Shown here: piece after piece, positions 1 to 7,357 of the stretch
How the letters are laid out: every line of letters begins with the position of its first letter
How positions within the stretch are numbered: position 1 is the first letter of the stretch
From: CAYLZO01 sp964387775
Lineage (GTDB): Bacteria > Chloroflexota > Anaerolineae > JAAYZQ01
NCBI GenBank assembly: GCA_964387775.1
Contig: CAYLZO010000223.1
Span: forward strand, 1-8,798
Length of the DNA: 8,798 nucleotides
Direction of reading: 5' to 3'
Made by a program: the position numbers and the translations under genes
Notes under the pieces: generated by a model
Seen by the model: only the letters and a program-made list of their open reading frames with translations
Told to the model about the DNA's origin: nothing
The model's database searches: none

Positions 1-1825
<1,825 letters not shown>

Positions 1826-1849
1826 TCCATGCTCCTTTGTCCGAGCGTA

Positions 1850-1875
1850 ACGTCCGGCGGCAGGTGGCCGGACGT
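1850..1875 (-). promoter_or_regulatory. 9-bp perfect inverted repeat in the rpoC leader
   Basis: ACGTCCGGC and GCCGGACGT form a perfect 9-bp stem around an 8-nt loop, between the recombinase stop codon and the rpoC Shine-Dalgarno sequence, which begins 12 nt after the stem. No T-run follows on the minus strand, so it does not look like an intrinsic terminator. It could be an mRNA processing or stabilising hairpin, an attenuator, or a protein-binding operator. The inverted repeat is seen directly; any role is inference. No convincing -10/-35 pair was found in this 71-bp gap, so rpoC is probably read from further upstream. Confidence 0.55.
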
Positions 1876-1896
1876 CGAACCCCAAAATTGACAGGA

Positions 1897-2769
1897 TTAT
1901 TCGTGCAAACTGGGGCGCAAATAACGGATGGTCGTCGCCAGGTGACGGTGGCCGAGTAAGCGCGCAACCGTCTCCAGGTCCTCGCATTGCTCGTAGACCC
2001 GTTTGGCGTACACGTAGCGCAGGGCCTGAGTCGTGAGGCCCTCCAGGTCCGCTTCCTCCGCGTAACGCTGCAACAGCCGCTGGATCGAGCGGGCCGAGAG
2101 CGGATTGCCGTCCCGGTTGACGAAAAAGTGCTCCGTCCCTTCAGCCGCCTGTCTCGTGGAGAGATAGCTGTGCAAGGCATCGCACAGATCCTCCTCCAGG
2201 GGGATGGTGCGCCCCGATCCATCGGCAGAGCCAGCCACGTTCAGTTGCGGCTCGCCATAGTCCAGTTGAACGTCGTTTAATCGCAGTTCGGCCAACTCGC
2301 CGAGTTTGAGTCCCGCTTTCAGCAAGACCTGGATGATGGCCCAATCTCGCTCTAACCAGCGAGAAGAAGACGCCTGTACCGCGGCCAACAAGCACGAGAC
2401 GTCGGCATTGGTCAAAGAGCGGGACCGGTCGGACTCCACTTCGCTCAGAAGAGAAACCTCTTGCGCCGGATTGGCCTCAACCCAGCCCAGATCCGTGCTG
2501 AAATCGTAGAACTTGCGCAAGGTCTGGAGTTTACGGTTAATGGTGGCCGGCGCGTTCCCTTTGGTTTCTCGGAGGAAGCGACGATAGGCCCGGATGTCGG
2601 CGGTGTCGAGGTTCAGGGGCGAATTGGAGGCGTCATTTGTCCTCTCGCTCCACCGCAAGAAAGCCCTCAGATCGGCTGTGTAGTTGATCACGGTAGCCGG
2701 TGCGAGGGCTGAATCTCTGAGATATTCCTCGAATTTCCTTAGTAATCCATTGCTGTTGATCGTACCCAC
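1897..2769 (-). CDS. XerC/XerD-like tyrosine recombinase with degenerate active site
   Basis: 290 residues, the usual length of XerC/XerD. The N-terminal half (about 8-95) matches the SAM-like core-binding domain (FEEYLRDSALAPATVINY, then NAPATINRKLQTLRKFYDF). The C-terminal half matches the catalytic domain, but several key residues differ. The first catalytic arginine, normally in TGLRxxEL, is Lys155 (AGLKLGEL). The beta-hairpin lysine, normally in GKGxKxR, appears replaced around Ser181. The His of HxLRH is Gln248 (TTQALRY). Arg251, His274 (LGH) and the nucleophile Tyr283 (TTIRYL) remain. Start is GTG at 2769 because an in-frame TGA lies two codons upstream; no strong Shine-Dalgarno is seen. 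A consensus promoter ends 24 nt upstream and rpoC follows 71 nt downstream. It may be a slow or inactive recombinase kept as a DNA-binding protein. The fold assignment is secure; loss of activity is inferred. Confidence 0.88.
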   Translation of the reverse strand: MGTINSNGLLRKFEEYLRDSALAPATVINYTADLRAFLRWSERTNDASNSPLNLDTADIRAYRRFLRETKGNAPATINRKLQTLRKFYDFSTDLGWVEANPAQEVSLLSEVESDRSRSLTNADVSCLLAAVQASSSRWLERDWAIIQVLLKAGLKLGELAELRLNDVQLDYGEPQLNVAGSADGSGRTIPLEEDLCDALHSYLSTRQAAEGTEHFFVNRDGNPLSARSIQRLLQRYAEEADLEGLTTQALRYVYAKRVYEQCEDLETVARLLGHRHLATTIRYLRPSLHE

Positions 2770-2793
2770 CCCACTTCAAACACGCGAGCCAAC

Positions 2794-2822
2794 ATTATAT
2801 ACATTTTTGGATAGCCTGTCAA
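2794..2822 (-). promoter_or_regulatory. Perfect consensus sigma-70 promoter for the recombinase and rpoC
   Basis: On the minus strand TTGACA (2822-2817) and TATAAT (2799-2794) are separated by exactly 17 bp. Transcription would start near 2787, giving a leader of about 18 nt before the GTG at 2769. It lies in the gap after prfB, and no comparable promoter is seen directly before rpoC, so it probably drives both genes. The -35 hexamer is also one arm of a weak inverted repeat with TTGACA at 2837-2842 on the plus strand. Assignment is by sequence match only. Confidence 0.85.
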
Positions 2823-2848
2823 ATACAAGATGGGCCTTGACACCTATT

Positions 2849-3947
2849 TTATTCGCCGATGGAAGCCTGCAAATAGGCCTCGATGAAGCCCTGGATATCC
2901 CCGTCCAACACGGCATCGGTGTTTCCCGTCTCGTGGCCGGTGCGCAGGTCTTTGATCATGTGGTAGGGGTGCAGCACGTAGGACCGGATCTGATTCCCCC
3001 AACCGGCCGAGACATGTTTGCCTTTCAGCCGGGCCTGTTCTTCGTCAACCTTCTGCTGCTCCAGGTCGTAGAGTTTGCCCCGGAGGATCTTGAGCGCCGT
3101 CTCTTTGTTTTGTACCTGCGAGCGCTCGTTCTGGCAAGAGACGACGATGCCCGTCGGCTCGTGGGTGATGCGCACGGCCGTGGCGTTTTTTTGTACGTGC
3201 TGCCCGCCCGCGCCCGAGGCTTTGAACACGTCTACCTTGACGTCGTCGGGCTTGATCTTGACCTCGATGTCGTCCGAGATCTCGGGCATGACCTCCACTA
3301 GCACGAAGGACGTGTGGCGGCGGTGGGCCTCGTCAAAGGGGGAGAGGCGCACCAGGCGATGGACGCCTCGCTCGGCCTGGAGGTAGCCATAGGCGTAGGC
3401 GCCAGCCACGCTGATGGTCACGCTCTTGTAGCCCGCCTCCGAGCCGCGCAGCGAGTCCAGGATCTCGGTCTTGTAGCCCTGTTGCTCCGCCCAGCGCAGA
3501 TACATGCGCATCAGCATCTGGGCGAAATCCTGGGCGTCGGTGCCGCCGGCGCCGGCGTGGAGGGCCAGGATGGCCGAGTTGCGGTCGTGGGGGCCGGAGA
3601 AGGCCAGCTTGAACTCCAGGCGATCCAGCTTGGCCTGGACCGCCTGGGCCTCTGCCTCGATTTCAGCCGCCATGGCCTCGTCTTTGTCGTCTTGGGCCAG
3701 GTCAAGCAACAGCAGGGCATCTTGGACCTGCCCCTGGAGGGTCCGCCACAGTTCGGCCTCGGCCTTCAGGTCGGAGAGGTCCTGCATCGCCACCTGCGCC
3801 GAGCTGGGATCGTCCCAAAAGTCCGGCGCGGCGGCTGCTTTTTCTAATTTTTCTATCTGGTGCTCTTTGTCAGGCAGGTCAAAGACGCACCTGTATTTCT
3901 CGAATTCGTTCGTCCAGCTCGGTTAGCTTGCTTCTCAATTCTTCCAT
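2849..3947 (-). CDS. prfB: Peptide chain release factor 2, made by programmed +1 frameshift
   Basis: Class I release factor that reads UGA and UAA and triggers peptidyl-tRNA hydrolysis on the ribosome. It begins at ATG 3947, with GGAGG upstream at 5-nt spacing from GGAGGT. The first frame encodes 22 residues (MEELRSKLTELDERIREIQ...) and ends CTT TGA C at 3884-3878. A +1 shift continues as DLPDKEHQIEKLEK to the TAA at 2849. The joined product is 365 residues, the same as E. coli RF2. Visible marks are the SPF anticodon-like tripeptide (about 202-204), which selects RF2 over RF1, and GGQ in GAGGQHV (about 247-249). An annotation using only the second frame would wrongly start at GTG 3793. ftsY lies 93 bp upstream in the same direction. 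Confidence 0.97.
3878..3892 (-). promoter_or_regulatory. RF2 programmed +1 frameshift site
   Basis: On the minus strand the order is AGGTG, CGT, CTT, TGA, C. The slippery codon CTT is codon 22 and is followed by an in-frame UGA with C after it, the poor-termination context used in known prfB autoregulation. The Shine-Dalgarno-like AGGTG ends 3 nt before CTT, the same spacing as the AGGGGG element in E. coli. When RF2 is scarce the ribosome pauses at UGA and slips into the frame starting GAC. The site is seen directly; the mechanism is established for prfB homologues. Confidence 0.95.
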
Positions 3948-3960
3948 TTCTTACCTCCAA

Positions 3961-4038
3961 ACGTACTGCGTATTGCGTATATCGTTGCGTCTTCCAGGTT
4001 GTCCGTACCCATCACGCATTACGGAATACGCAATACGT
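3961..4038. repeat. Inverted array of heptamer repeats (consensus NCGTATT)
   Basis: Almost the whole gap between the ftsY stop codon and the prfB Shine-Dalgarno sequence. On the plus strand four heptads run ACGTACT, GCGTATT, GCGTATA, TCGTTGC (3961-3988). On the minus strand four more run ACGTATT, GCGTATT, CCGTAAT, GCGTGAT (4038-4011). The arms include a perfect 12-bp inverted repeat, CGTATTGCGTAT at 3969-3980 with its complement at 4026-4037, around a 45-nt centre. It could fold as a long hairpin in ftsY-prfB mRNA. It resembles short heptameric intergenic repeats known from other bacteria. It may belong to a dispersed family; copy number cannot be judged here. Confidence 0.7.
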
Positions 4039-4040
4039 CT

Positions 4041-4952
4041 CTACTCAAACAGCCCTTCCACGAACGCCTCAGGGTCAAACTCAGCTAGGTCATACTTGGT
4101 TTCGCCTGTGCCGACAAAGCGCACGGGCAGGTCCAGCTCCTCGGCGACGGCAAAGACGACGCCGCCCTTGGCCGTGCCGTCCAGCTTGGCGACGATGACG
4201 CCTGTCACATCGACGACGTCTTTGAAATGTTTCGCCTGCGAAAGGGCATTCTGCCCCGTCGTCGCGTCCAACACCAAAAACGTCTCGTGAGGTGCCTCGT
4301 GAACCCGCTTTTGGGCCACGCCGTGCACCTTGCGCAGCTCCTCCATGAGGTTATACTTGGTGTGGAGCCGCCCGGCCGTATCCACGATGAGCAGGTCGGC
4401 CTTGCGGCTCTGGCTGGCGCGGATGGCGTCGTACATCACGGCCCCCGGATCGGCCCCCGGCTGGTGGGCGATGACGGGCACGTCCACCCGCTCGCCCCAG
4501 ATCTTGAGTTGATCGATGGCCGCGGCGCGGAAGGTGTCGGCGGCGGCCAGCAGGACCTTGCGCCCCTGACCCTTGTAGTACTCGGCCAGCTTGGCGATGG
4601 TCGTCGTCTTGCCCGAGCCGTTGACGCCGACGACGAGCACCACGGTCAGAAGCCGGGGATCGTCAATGGCCATCGGCGGCGGGTCGCCCAGCAAGGCCAG
4701 GAGCTCCTCCTTGAGCAGTTCCTCCAACTCTCGGGCGTTCCGGGCCTTGCCCTTGGCTACCTGCTCGCGCAAGCGGTCCACCAGGGTGATGGTCGTGTGC
4801 ACGCCCACGTCGGCCTGGACGAGGAGGGCTTCCAGGTCCTCCCACGTCTCCTCGGTGATCTCGTCGCCGCCCAGCAAGCTCGAAATCTGGCCGAAAAAGG
4901 AGCGTCGCGTCTTGGTCAGGCTGTCTCGGATCTTTTTTGAACGTCGAAACAC
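4041..4952 (-). CDS. ftsY: Signal recognition particle receptor FtsY
   Basis: SRP-family GTPase that docks Ffh-ribosome complexes at the inner membrane for co-translational insertion. With GTG at 4952 the protein has 303 residues, essentially the NG core without a long acidic N-terminus. The N domain covers about 1-95 (LTKTRRSFFGQISSLL, EETWEDLEALLVQADVGV). The G domain shows G1 GVNGSGKT (109-116), DTFRAAA (139-145), G3 DTAGR (191-195), G4 AKLDGTAKGG (255-264, usually TKLD) and GTGE (281-284), ending in DLAEFDPEAFVEGLFE. The frame stays open upstream to 5204, but that extension has no FtsY character and would cover the promoter and inverted repeats. The Shine-Dalgarno for the GTG is poor: GGGGAG is 13 nt away and GA-rich sequence lies between. 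prfB follows in the same direction. Confidence 0.95.
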   Translation of the reverse strand: MFRRSKKIRDSLTKTRRSFFGQISSLLGGDEITEETWEDLEALLVQADVGVHTTITLVDRLREQVAKGKARNARELEELLKEELLALLGDPPPMAIDDPRLLTVVLVVGVNGSGKTTTIAKLAEYYKGQGRKVLLAAADTFRAAAIDQLKIWGERVDVPVIAHQPGADPGAVMYDAIRASQSRKADLLIVDTAGRLHTKYNLMEELRKVHGVAQKRVHEAPHETFLVLDATTGQNALSQAKHFKDVVDVTGVIVAKLDGTAKGGVVFAVAEELDLPVRFVGTGETKYDLAEFDPEAFVEGLFE

Positions 4953-4999
4953 GTCTCGTCTCTCTCTCCCCAAAGAATTCGGCGGCTGATCAGCAGTAG

Positions 5000-5028
5000 G
5001 ATAGTGTGAGGATTTTCCCCACACTATC
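5000..5028. promoter_or_regulatory. Inverted repeat in the ftsY leader (12 bp, one mismatch)
   Basis: GATAGTGTGAGG at 5000-5011 and CCCCACACTATC at 5017-5028 pair over 12 positions with one A-C mismatch around a 5-nt loop. From the predicted ftsY promoter it would be transcribed about 20 nt into the leader. No T-run follows on either strand in a terminator position. It could be an operator or an RNA hairpin controlling ftsY; its function is not shown. Confidence 0.55.
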
Positions 5029-5054
5029 TGCCGGACCGCCGCTATCCGGCAGAT
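5026..5054. promoter_or_regulatory. 10-bp perfect inverted repeat over the likely ftsY start site
   Basis: ATCTGCCGGA at 5026-5035 and TCCGGCAGAT at 5045-5054 form a perfect 10-bp repeat with a 9-nt spacer. It begins 1 bp after the ftsY -10 hexamer and shares 3 bp with the neighbouring repeat at 5000-5028. Since transcription would start near 5049, inside the repeat, it fits a double-stranded operator for a dimeric repressor better than an RNA hairpin. That reading is inference from position. Confidence 0.5.
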
Positions 5055-5055
5055 C

Positions 5056-5084
5056 ATTATACTTGAAATCAGACCGAACGCCAA
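5056..5084 (-). promoter_or_regulatory. Probable ftsY promoter
   Basis: On the minus strand TTGGCG (5084-5079) and TATAAT (5061-5056) are 17 bp apart. The -10 is perfect and the -35 matches four of six consensus positions. Transcription from about 5049 would give a leader of roughly 100 nt before the GTG at 4952. It stands back to back with the promoter of the phosphoesterase operon. Confidence 0.65.
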
Positions 5085-5136
5085 GAACGCGAGCCTCGTA
5101 TGCGTGGGACGCAGAATCCCTTTTGCCAAACGAGGT

Positions 5137-5165
5137 TTGATGCTCCTGCTGACAGGTGGTATAAT
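5137..5165 (+). promoter_or_regulatory. Promoter of the phosphoesterase-protease operon, probably leaderless
   Basis: TTGATG (5137-5142) and TATAAT (5160-5165) are 17 bp apart, and the -10 is extended (TGG before TATAAT). Only 9 nt separate the -10 from the ATG at 5175, so transcription would begin 2-3 nt before the start codon. There is no Shine-Dalgarno sequence, which fits a leaderless transcript. This promoter is also the main reason to place the protein start at 5175 and not at 5100. Confidence 0.75.
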
Positions 5166-5174
5166 CGCCCTACT

Positions 5175-6374
5175 ATGAGAGGGTTGGGCGAGAAACCGCT
5201 GCACACGCTCTTGGTACTCACCGAAAAGCCGGGCGAGTGGGTTGCCTGGCAGATGGCCCTGATCCTACTGCCGGCGGCGGCCCTCGCCGGGCTCGCCTGG
5301 GCGGGCGCGACGGGGGAACCGGCCCTCGGCTGGGGCGTGACGCTGGGCCTGCTGGCCGCCCTCCTGGCCGACTGGGCCTTGCTGGCCGCCCTGCCGCGCC
5401 GAGGGGTGTCTTTCGGCGCCGTCCAGCCGCCGCTGCTGGGCTTGAGCCTCTTTCGCGCGGGGCTCGCCCTGCTGGCTGCCCTCGCCGGGTCGAGCTGGCC
5501 CCTGCCGACGCTGGCCCTCCTGGCCCTGGTCCAGATTGCCGGCTGGGTTTTGTTGGCCTACGGCACCCTGGTCGAGCCTTTCCGCCTCCAGGTGACTCAA
5601 GGCGAGATTCCGAGCGCCAAGTTTGACAATCCCGGCCGGCCGCTCCACATCGTCCAACTCTCCGACCTCCACGTCGAGCGGCTCACCCGCCGCGACCGAG
5701 CCCTGCCGGACCTGGTCGCCGGCCTCGACCCTGACCTCATCGCCCTCACCGGCGATTTTCTGAGCACGTCGTACAATGACGACCCCCGGGCCCTGGCCGA
5801 TTTGCGCACACTGCTGGCCCAGCTCCACGCGCCGGACGGCCTCTATGCCGTCTGGGGCACCGTCGAGGTCGACCTGCCCCCCGTGCTGCGCCCCGTGCTC
5901 GAAAAAGTGGGCGTCACCGTCCTGGAGGACGAGGCTGTCGAGCTAAACCATCGCCGGGACACCGGTCCTCCGGTCTGGCTGATGGGCGTATCGTGCACGC
6001 GGGACCTGGCGGCCGATGTAGCAAAGGTGTGCGCCCTGCTGGAGGCCGCACCCCCGGACGCCTTCACCATCCTCCTCTACCACACGCCCGACCTGATGCC
6101 CCGGGCAGCCGCCCTCGGCGTGGACCTCTACCTGGCCGGCCACACCCACGGCGGGCAGTGGCGTCTGCCCGGATTCGGCGCCATCCTGACCAGCTCGCGC
6201 TACTGGAAGCGCTACGAGGCCGGACATTACCGCGAGGGGGACACCCACCTCTACGTCAGCCGGGGGCTGGGCATGGAGGGCTTTGGCGCGCCCCGCGCCC
6301 GCTTCTTCAGCCCGCCGGAGGTGGTGTCGCTCGCGGTGACCGGCACCCAAAAGCCGGAGGCAGCGTCGTGCTAG
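5175..6374 (+). CDS. Membrane-anchored calcineurin-like metallophosphoesterase (YkuE-like), GNHD motif missing
   Basis: 399 residues. The first 130 hold about four hydrophobic segments (about 22-45, 50-73, 86-105, 110-131), followed by a cytoplasmic or external phosphoesterase domain from about 155. Seen in the domain: SDLH (D164, H166), TGDF (D194), LLYHTPD (H303), GHTHGGQ (H323, H325) and a C-terminal RGLG...SPPEV. The third family motif, usually GNHD, reads GTVE at 228-231, so the metal-binding Asn and the His beside it are absent. The family acts on phosphoesters or pyrophosphates, some members on lipid-linked ones; the substrate here is unknown. ATG 5175 is preferred over the in-frame start at 5100 because the promoter lies between them. 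The stop overlaps the next gene by 7 bp, so the two are almost certainly co-translated. Reduced or altered activity is inferred. Confidence 0.9.
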   Translation: MRGLGEKPLHTLLVLTEKPGEWVAWQMALILLPAAALAGLAWAGATGEPALGWGVTLGLLAALLADWALLAALPRRGVSFGAVQPPLLGLSLFRAGLALLAALAGSSWPLPTLALLALVQIAGWVLLAYGTLVEPFRLQVTQGEIPSAKFDNPGRPLHIVQLSDLHVERLTRRDRALPDLVAGLDPDLIALTGDFLSTSYNDDPRALADLRTLLAQLHAPDGLYAVWGTVEVDLPPVLRPVLEKVGVTVLEDEAVELNHRRDTGPPVWLMGVSCTRDLAADVAKVCALLEAAPPDAFTILLYHTPDLMPRAAALGVDLYLAGHTHGGQWRLPGFGAILTSSRYWKRYEAGHYREGDTHLYVSRGLGMEGFGAPRARFFSPPEVVSLAVTGTQKPEAASC

Positions 6375-7120
6375 ACTCGTGGGCGCCGCTCCTTGCCCTG
6401 GTGGCGACGCTCCTGCCCCTGTTGTGGGTCAAGCGTTGGATCACTTACAGCTTGCAGGAATTAAGCTATCGCTGGGTCGGCGACGCCGACGTAGCCCTGA
6501 TCCTCTACTTTGTCGTGGTGCTGCCCGGCGTCGTGCTCCACGAGCTGAGCCATTGGTTGATGGCCTGGGCGCTGGGCGTCCGCGTCCGCAGATTGAGCCT
6601 GGGGCCACAGCTCAAGGGACGCAGCAAGCGGGTGTCCCTGGGCTCCATCCGCGTGGGCGACGTGGACCCCATCCGGGCCAGCCTCATCGGCGTGGCGCCA
6701 CTTTTGGGCGGCTCGGCCGTTATCCTGCTGATCGGCTATTGGGTCCTGGGCGTCGACGCCCTGGTCGAGGCATTTGCCGGGCAGGGGCTGGAGGGGATAT
6801 TGGCCGGCTTGAGACAGGGCCTCCAGGTCGCCGATCTGTGGCTCTGGCTCTACCTGATCTTTGCCGTCTCCAACGCCATGCTCCCCAGCGCGTCAGACAT
6901 GGACACGGTGCGGCCGGTGCTCGTGTTCCTGGGCATTGCGGCTGCGCTCCTGCTGGTCGTGGGCGGCGTGCCCCAGATCCCGCCCCAGGTGGTGGACTGG
7001 GTCAACGCCATCGCCGGCTACCTGGCCTCGGCCTTTGGCTTGACGCTGGCCACCGACGCGGTGTTCGTCGTCCTCATCGGCCTGCTGCTGGGAGCGACGC
7101 GCCGGGTCCAGGACAGGTGA
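6368..7120 (+). CDS. M50-like integral membrane zinc metalloprotease
   Basis: 250 residues, very hydrophobic, with about six membrane segments (near 5-20, 43-57, 104-128, 157-172, 184-205, 230-245). The zinc motif HELSH (H58, E59, H62) sits at the end of the second segment. SNAMLPSASDMD (168-179) occupies the place of the second M50 motif, where an Asp (177 or 179) would be the third zinc ligand. No PDZ domain is present. Start is GTG 6368, with GGAGG 7 nt upstream inside the preceding gene; the two reading frames overlap by 7 bp. Members of this clan cut membrane-embedded or membrane-proximal substrates. The overlap with the phosphoesterase suggests a common membrane process, but the substrate cannot be inferred. 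Confidence 0.82.
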   Translation: MLDSWAPLLALVATLLPLLWVKRWITYSLQELSYRWVGDADVALILYFVVVLPGVVLHELSHWLMAWALGVRVRRLSLGPQLKGRSKRVSLGSIRVGDVDPIRASLIGVAPLLGGSAVILLIGYWVLGVDALVEAFAGQGLEGILAGLRQGLQVADLWLWLYLIFAVSNAMLPSASDMDTVRPVLVFLGIAAALLLVVGGVPQIPPQVVDWVNAIAGYLASAFGLTLATDAVFVVLIGLLLGATRRVQDR

Positions 7121-7150
7121 CTTTGTCTTGTTCCAACCCCTTTCTGGGCA

Positions 7151-7168
7151 GGCAGTGCTTTAACTGCC
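7151..7168 (+). terminator. Weak terminator-like hairpin after the membrane operon
   Basis: GGCAGT and ACTGCC form a 6-bp stem with a 6-nt loop, 31 bp after the protease stop codon, followed by GAGTTT, a poor T-tract. The position suits the end of the phosphoesterase-protease transcript, but the stem is short and the next promoter starts only 5 bp later. Confidence 0.3.
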
Positions 7169-7172
7169 GAGT

Positions 7173-7201
7173 TTGTCAAAATCTCCACATAGTGGTATAA
7201 T
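7173..7201 (+). promoter_or_regulatory. Promoter of the ParA-like gene cluster
   Basis: TTGTCA (7173-7178) and TATAAT (7196-7201) are 17 bp apart, with an extended -10 (TGG before TATAAT). The ten bases GTGGTATAAT are identical to those at the phosphoesterase promoter (5156-5165). Transcription would start near 7208 and leave a leader of about 150 nt before the ATG at 7358, containing the palindrome at 7219-7305. Confidence 0.78.
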
Positions 7202-7218
7202 GCTCTCGACAATAGAGT

Positions 7219-7305
7219 TGTTGCTGAATAAGCCGGGCAGTTCTCAGGGCGCAGATGAACGCTGATATCTGCGTTAATCTGCGCCCTATCCTTTATTCGG
7301 CAACA
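7219..7305. repeat. Nested palindromic element, MITE- or REP-like
   Basis: The outer arms, TGTTGCTGAATAA (7219-7231) and TTATTCGGCAACA (7293-7305), are 13-bp inverted repeats with a single difference that pairs as G-U in RNA. Inside, AGGGCGCAGAT (7246-7256) and ATCTGCGCCCT (7277-7287) form a perfect 11-bp stem. Its loop, 7258-7275, is nearly self-complementary around GATATC, with arms AACGC and GCGTT. The left spacer between outer and inner arms is 14 nt, the right 5 nt. No clear target duplication is seen. It lies wholly in the predicted leader of the ParA-like gene. It could be a dispersed intergenic repeat or a leader structure with a regulatory role. Structure is seen; mobility is inferred. 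Confidence 0.7.
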
Positions 7306-7357
7306 GGTCTAATGGGTAGTCTGAGCGGTTGCAATGGGCCAAAGGAGGTCAAAGAAT

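Noticed and set aside
2817..2842. Inverted repeat TGTCAA-N14-TTGACA as a prfB terminator
   Set aside because: Only 6 bp with a long loop and no T-run; more simply one arm is the -35 of the next promoter.
3314..3847. Plus-strand frame opposite prfB
   Set aside because: Antisense shadow of conserved RF2 codons; no motif of its own.
5100..5174. Upstream start for the phosphoesterase
   Set aside because: The -35 and -10 lie between 5100 and 5175, so a transcript from that promoter cannot include the earlier ATG.
4953..5204. N-terminal extension of ftsY to 5204
   Set aside because: It would translate the promoter and both inverted repeats, and has no FtsY character before the GTG at 4952.
5265..5828. 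Minus-strand frame opposite the phosphoesterase
   Set aside because: Shadow frame dominated by Gln, Gly and Arg; the plus strand carries the conserved motifs.
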